Shown in pieces: positions 60,299 to 64,000 of a stretch of DNA of 64,000 nt; positions within the stretch are counted from its first letter, which is position 1, and every line of letters starts with the position of its first letter. Source of the DNA: Pardosa pseudoannulata (Eukaryota > Arthropoda > Arachnida > Araneae > Lycosidae). The position numbers were made by a program, and so were the translations under genes. Under the pieces are notes generated by a model, which saw nothing but the letters and a program-made list of their open reading frames with translations, made no database searches and was not told the origin of the DNA. Where the stretch lies: positions 52,150,993-52,214,992 of the forward strand of contig CM063510.1 of assembly GCA_032207245.1 (NCBI GenBank). The letters run 5' to 3'.

Positions 60299-60756
60299 TA
60301 CAGTGTTCCCTCGCCACTTCGCGCTTCGTGTTTTGTGGCTTCAATGTTTCGCGGGTTTTTCCAAAATATTCATCAAAAAATAAAAATGAAAAAATACAAA
60401 CGTGTCGGCAGCCACACTGAGGAAAAGAGCGTTGTTTCATGATGATGCGAGAGAGAAAGATGTCAAACAAAGAGTTGAGTTGACTCAAAGTACATACCTC
60501 GGGCTGTTGAGATGGAAAAGTCTGGGAGTGAGGAAGAAAATGAAGAGGAAGACGAAGAACAAACTGAAAAGAGGGGCCTTTCCCTGGAGAATCTATAACA
60601 ATTGTGCAACAGGACAAGAATTTGAAAACTAGACTTTGATCACAATATGGTTCGAGCTGTCGTGTTCAGCAATCGCGTTGATGGGTTTATGTGCTTGTAC
60701 AGGGGAATTTTGAAGGTAAATGAAAAACAAAGACAACAACTACCCATGACCATGTT

Positions 60757-60770
60757 TCTCTCCAAGGTAA
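60757..60770. repeat. SINE target-site duplication, left
   Basis: TCTCTCCAAGGTAA is repeated exactly at 60953-60966. Confidence 0.93.
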
Positions 60771-60952
60771 TGGTTGGTTGGTTGGTTTAGAGCGCTACGG
60801 TCTACTGTTTTGCACACGAGGGTTAATGAGACCGGGACCTACAGTTTAAAGCCGATTCCGAACGGCTACAAACATCCATGCCAGCAGCGGGATTCGAACC
60901 CACGAACTCCGGTTTCGAAGAGCAGCGCTCTACTATTCGGCCACCGTTCGGA
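60771..60952 (-). mobile_element. tRNA-derived SINE family Z, best copy
   Basis: On the minus strand the head reads CCGAACGGTGGCCGAATAGT (A-box region) with GTGGGTTCGAATCCC as a very good B box about 40 bp further on. The body is GGCATGGATGTTTGTAGCCG and TAGGTCCCGGTCTCATTAACC, and the 3' tail is made of ACCA repeats. It is flanked by a 14-bp target duplication. It is about 182 bp long. Diverged relatives lie at 7866-8022, 9312-9403, 14550-14706 and, for the head, 39414-39510. Confidence 0.92.
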
Positions 60953-60966
60953 TCTCTCCAAGGTAA
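60953..60966. repeat. SINE target-site duplication, right
   Basis: Exact copy of 60757-60770, adjacent to the tRNA-like head of the SINE. Confidence 0.93.
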
Positions 60967-61344
60967 AGTCCCCTGGCTCTACCGTTAGCGCCTCCAGCAG
61001 AAGAGTCTCTGAATGAGCCTAAAACTTCTACGTGTCAAGTGAGAGCCTCTCCTCTGCCACGAACACAATACTCTTCTCCTCTGTCAGAAAGCAATTTTGA
61101 TTCATGTTTATTACTTTATAAGGTTTTGTAATTAACCTTATTAATTAGCACTGACTCGTTGAAGTAACGAAGTGACACGTTGGAATTTTCGTCTAAGTGT
61201 GTAAAGTATAAATACTGTTGACATCTTTAAAACATTCGTGTACCCGCATACACGAAAATTTCTAGGAGCAAATCCTACTTCGGGTTTTCAGCTCTCGAGG
61301 AAGGTTCTGGTCTCATTAACCGCGAAAAATAAGGTATCACTGTA

Positions 61345-62460
61345 GCTTGATTGTTTCTATGATACAGCTGTTTGCTAATCGTTTTTATTTGAATTTGTGC
61401 TTTACCTACACCTTTATTTTTAGTCAAGATAATCATAATTTTGTGTCTCTTTAATGTTTATCACAACATTATAACAGCCCTAATGAGGATACTTTCATTA
61501 TATTAATCTAAGGGGGAAAATATTTGAAGGATAATTAAGGGTAAATTTTTTACCAACTTTACAAAGGGTCATATAAAACCGAGTAGCTATGACAACTTGT
61601 ATATTTAAATTTTAGTAATAAAAAGTCATAGTTGATATTTTTTTCAGAAATAAATATTTAAAATGTTTTGTTAATTTAATTTTGCAGGACAGGAATAGAA
61701 TGGGTATTACTGTTCGATCCCTTTTTATGTAACTAAGATAATTTAGTTGAAATGTAATGTTATTCTAAAACACACTATAGAGTTTTATGTTTTAGTTTTT
61801 TATGAAAATACATTGAAAAATAAAAAGTCTATTGAGGCAATAATTTTTCATAAAAACGTAATTACATTACGGGAAGTACATGTTATAAAACATAATTGTA
61901 AATATGTTTCCAATGATCGTCACCACAGTAACACATCTAATTAATTTTATTAGCCAACATTCCATATTTTAATCCACAAATAATCTTATAAAACATAATT
62001 TATATTTTAATCTACAATATATTTAAAAATCTATTTTATTTAATTTTGTCTCTATTAGAGAAACTATAACTCAGTTAGTACTTAGAAACACCGATATAAA
62101 ACGGTAATTCAGTTTTCACATTTCAAATTTTATTTATTGAACTAAAAATAAAGATTAACATACAACAGAATATTTTAATAATGTAGTTCTTAGCAACCCC
62201 GAAATAAATCATACATGAGATTAGAAATTTTTGCCTTTCTAATTAATTATCTCTGTAGAAATACTCGAAGTGTTTCAAGACTACTCAGCCATTTTTTTTA
62301 TAATTATCAGCTTGAAAAGTATTTCCACGAAAAAACATCACAAAAGAACACTGAAGCAAAAGTTAACAAGCCTAGAGAGACTACACAGCATTCAGTTCAA
62401 ACGCTTCAACGGGTCTGTGAGTAGAAACCGACCGAAGGGAAGTTTGTGGTTTATTTAATC
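61345..62460. other. AT-rich spacer
   Basis: Short open frames at 61747-61944 and 62215-62458 have no recognised motifs. Confidence 0.45.
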
Positions 62461-62500
62461 ACTAGCTGCTTCGCACCCAGCCTTCGGTCTGGGTTTTAAA
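62461..62500 (-). mobile_element. Helitron-like 3' terminus
   Basis: On the minus strand the sequence has a hairpin ACCCAGACCGAAGGCTGGGT (62475-62494), then GCGAAGCAG and the terminal CTAGT (62461-62465). A GC hairpin about 10 bases before CTAG-T is the hallmark of Helitron 3' ends. How far the element extends to the right is not visible, and no Rep/helicase coding was found. Confidence 0.6.
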
Positions 62501-63560
62501 ATATTTCTATGAAAAATTTAGAACCACTATTAAAGATAATAAGAAGTATTAAGAGAAATGCTGCATAAACCTCGTATGTTTCAGATTGTTGACGATTATA
62601 ACAGTTTATTAATAGCTGAATGTCCAGTAAGTGCGCTGCGTTGCCAGTGAATCGGTGGATAATAATTCCCAATTCCACGACTTTTTTTTAATGTAGGAGT
62701 CAAATTTCAAAATACTTTGGAGAGTAATATATATGTACTGTTCTGAATGGGATAATTCATTTCCGAGATTGAATGTCTTTTAGTACTAATGTTTTACATA
62801 CATAAAAGTTGAATTTTAAACAACAAAACCTATCACGAAAACTTTTTTTTAAATGGTAATTGTGAAATAAAAACAAATTTGACAGAACATGGCGAATTTG
62901 TAATTATTGAAAATAAAAATCACGACAACATATAACAGAAAAAATACTAACTTCTTAAAAAATTCGAAAAAGTAAAATAAAGATTTACATATTTTGATGA
63001 AATAAAAAATTTAGCTATTAAAAATAAGATGATTTTGATACTGGGATATTTCAAAGAGAAAAAGTTATTGCGTATGACAAATAGTTGTAACTATTGGCAA
63101 TAAATGGCACCACTCACTACATATTTTGATTAATATATTTTTAACTGATTCTAATTACGATATTTTAATGGTAGAAAGAGTATAAGTATTCAGCGGATTG
63201 GGTGAAGTAATGTATCCAAATGTATTTTTGTTTATAAATGCATTTATTTACACTTGAATTTTAATGGTATATATATACAAATATGTTATAAAGAAATATA
63301 TCTAAAGTAAGGTTTTGAAAAATTCAAGAATATAATACATCACAAACAGAAATACCAAAATATGCCGCAGTTCAAATTTTCCAAACAAACAACGCTTTGG
63401 CAGGATAGGCGATAGTTGTTCTGCATTAATGTTAATTCTATTACCAAATATCTGGAGAATACGAAGAAAACAATGAAAATATGGTCATTGTTTTTCTCGC
63501 CAACTCAACAGTTAAAATGACTGTACTACATAATTAAAAGTGTTTTTGTTCGTTTTAAAA
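62501..63560. other. AT-rich spacer, possible Helitron body
   Basis: No coding or terminal structure seen. The 5' TC end of a Helitron could not be located. Confidence 0.35.
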
Positions 63561-63569
63561 TAATATATT

Positions 63570-64000
63570 TCGAACTAATTAGAATATCAGAACGCGATTG
63601 ACCGAAATGGCTAACTTAAGTAATTCTTCCAAGCCTAATTATGAATAGATGTTAGTGTAGTCTCAAAATTGGATAATAAAAATGATGCAATTGAATTGGC
63701 AATGAAAGAAAAATACCAAATATTGATAAAATGAACTAAGCACATAAGGTCAAAAGCCGAGAACAGTTATATTACCTGAAATCTTTATCATAAGAATGAA
63801 GTTACATAAAGGATTTCAATTTTTATAACACGAAATATATACCGAAAATCACCAAGCTTATTTAAGAATAGATGAAGTACAGAGTGACGTCTTAAAATTG
63901 GATAAATAAAAATGGCTCAGTTGAATTTGAAATGAGAGAAATATACCAAATTAATATTGATAAAACAAAATAAGTATCTAAGACTAAAACACCGAAAACA
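63570..64000. repeat. Two diverged tandem units of about 230 bp at the window edge
   Basis: AAAATTGGATAA-TAAAAATG, TTGAATT-G-AATGA-AGAAA-ATACCAAAT and TTGATAAAA occur near 63665-63730 and again near 63895-63965. The array may continue past the window. Confidence 0.75.

Larger units (their letters stand above)
60480..60970 (+). pseudogene. Tigger transposase C-terminal remnant, interrupted by SINE
   Basis: Frames in this stretch read EMEKSGSEEENEEEDEEQTE, then KRGLSLENL, NMVRAVVFSNRVDGFM and QRQQLPMTMFLSKV. This acidic linker followed by a short conserved tail matches, from memory, the C-terminus of Tigger-like transposases. The DNA-binding and DDE catalytic regions are absent. Frame breaks occur near 60600. 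The SINE insertion splits the last codons, which resume after 60952. Confidence 0.65.
60301..61342 (+). mobile_element. Tigger/pogo DNA transposon relic
   Basis: The left end CAGTGTTCCCTCGCCACTTC follows TA (60299-60300). The right end read inward, CAGTGATACCTTATTTTTCG, is preceded on that strand by TA (61343-61344). TA duplication and CAGTG ends with a TTCGCGG-rich subterminal region fit Tc1/mariner-type Tigger elements. Internal sequence keeps only the C-terminal end of the transposase, so the copy is internally deleted. A SINE interrupts it at 60771-60952. Confidence 0.8.

Noticed and set aside
60228..60617. Minus-strand 129-codon frame
   Set aside because: Runs over the Tigger terminus and antisense to its coding tail, with no domain of its own.

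Overview
The window reads as a strongly AT-rich, gene-poor and repeat-dense stretch of a nuclear animal genome. I found no convincing host protein-coding gene, rRNA, true tRNA or CRISPR array. Very long (TA)n and (CA)n arrays, tRNA-derived SINEs, nested DNA transposons and a degraded Ty3/gypsy retrotransposon point to an arthropod. The gag zinc-knuckle and pol style resembles elements I associate with chelicerates, so a spider is my best guess (inference, moderate to low confidence).

Left third (1-22 kb): a 6-unit minisatellite (728-1128); a dispersed repeat (1686-2938, with an inverted partner at 20392-21275) that carries a nested TTAA-flanked element; a tRNA-SINE split by a piggyBac-like element with perfect 14-bp inverted ends (3553-4361); a reverse-strand solo LTR of the gypsy family (5978-6318); SINE copies near 7.9, 9.3 and 14.6 kb; another TTAA-flanked element (12043-12595); an LTR-like block (about 14500-15254); the decayed 3' end of a non-LTR retrotransposon ORF (16801-17028); and a satellite array (17500-18440).

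Middle (22-38 kb): a reverse-strand copy of an unidentified repeat family (22020-22745), tandem repeats at 27 kb, a 0.55-kb CA/TA array, and then the main coding object, a Ty3/gypsy element (31424-36315). It retains a truncated gag with a CCHC knuckle and a long open pol frame (protease, reverse transcriptase, RNase H, start of integrase). Integrase is broken by single-base frameshifts and an 85-bp foreign block. Both LTRs and the solo LTR carry a tRNA-like module with A and B boxes.

Right part (38-64 kb): the flank of the gypsy element (34.87-37.37 kb) matches 54.19-56.39 kb as a collinear patchwork of near-identical blocks. A second pair (39.99-42.50 and 46.76-49.57 kb) shows the same pattern. 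Between them lie tandem units separated by perfect hairpins (43.76-45.98 kb). At 55435-58350 is a DNA transposon with roughly 0.8-kb terminal inverted repeats around a frameshifted transposase gene. At 60301-61342 is a Tigger/pogo relic split by a SINE with a clean 14-bp target duplication. A Helitron-like 3' end sits at 62461.

There are no operons or interacting genes to describe. The layout records waves of insertion, nesting and local duplication. Some of the patchwork and single-base frameshifts could be assembly or sequencing error, which the sequence alone cannot settle.
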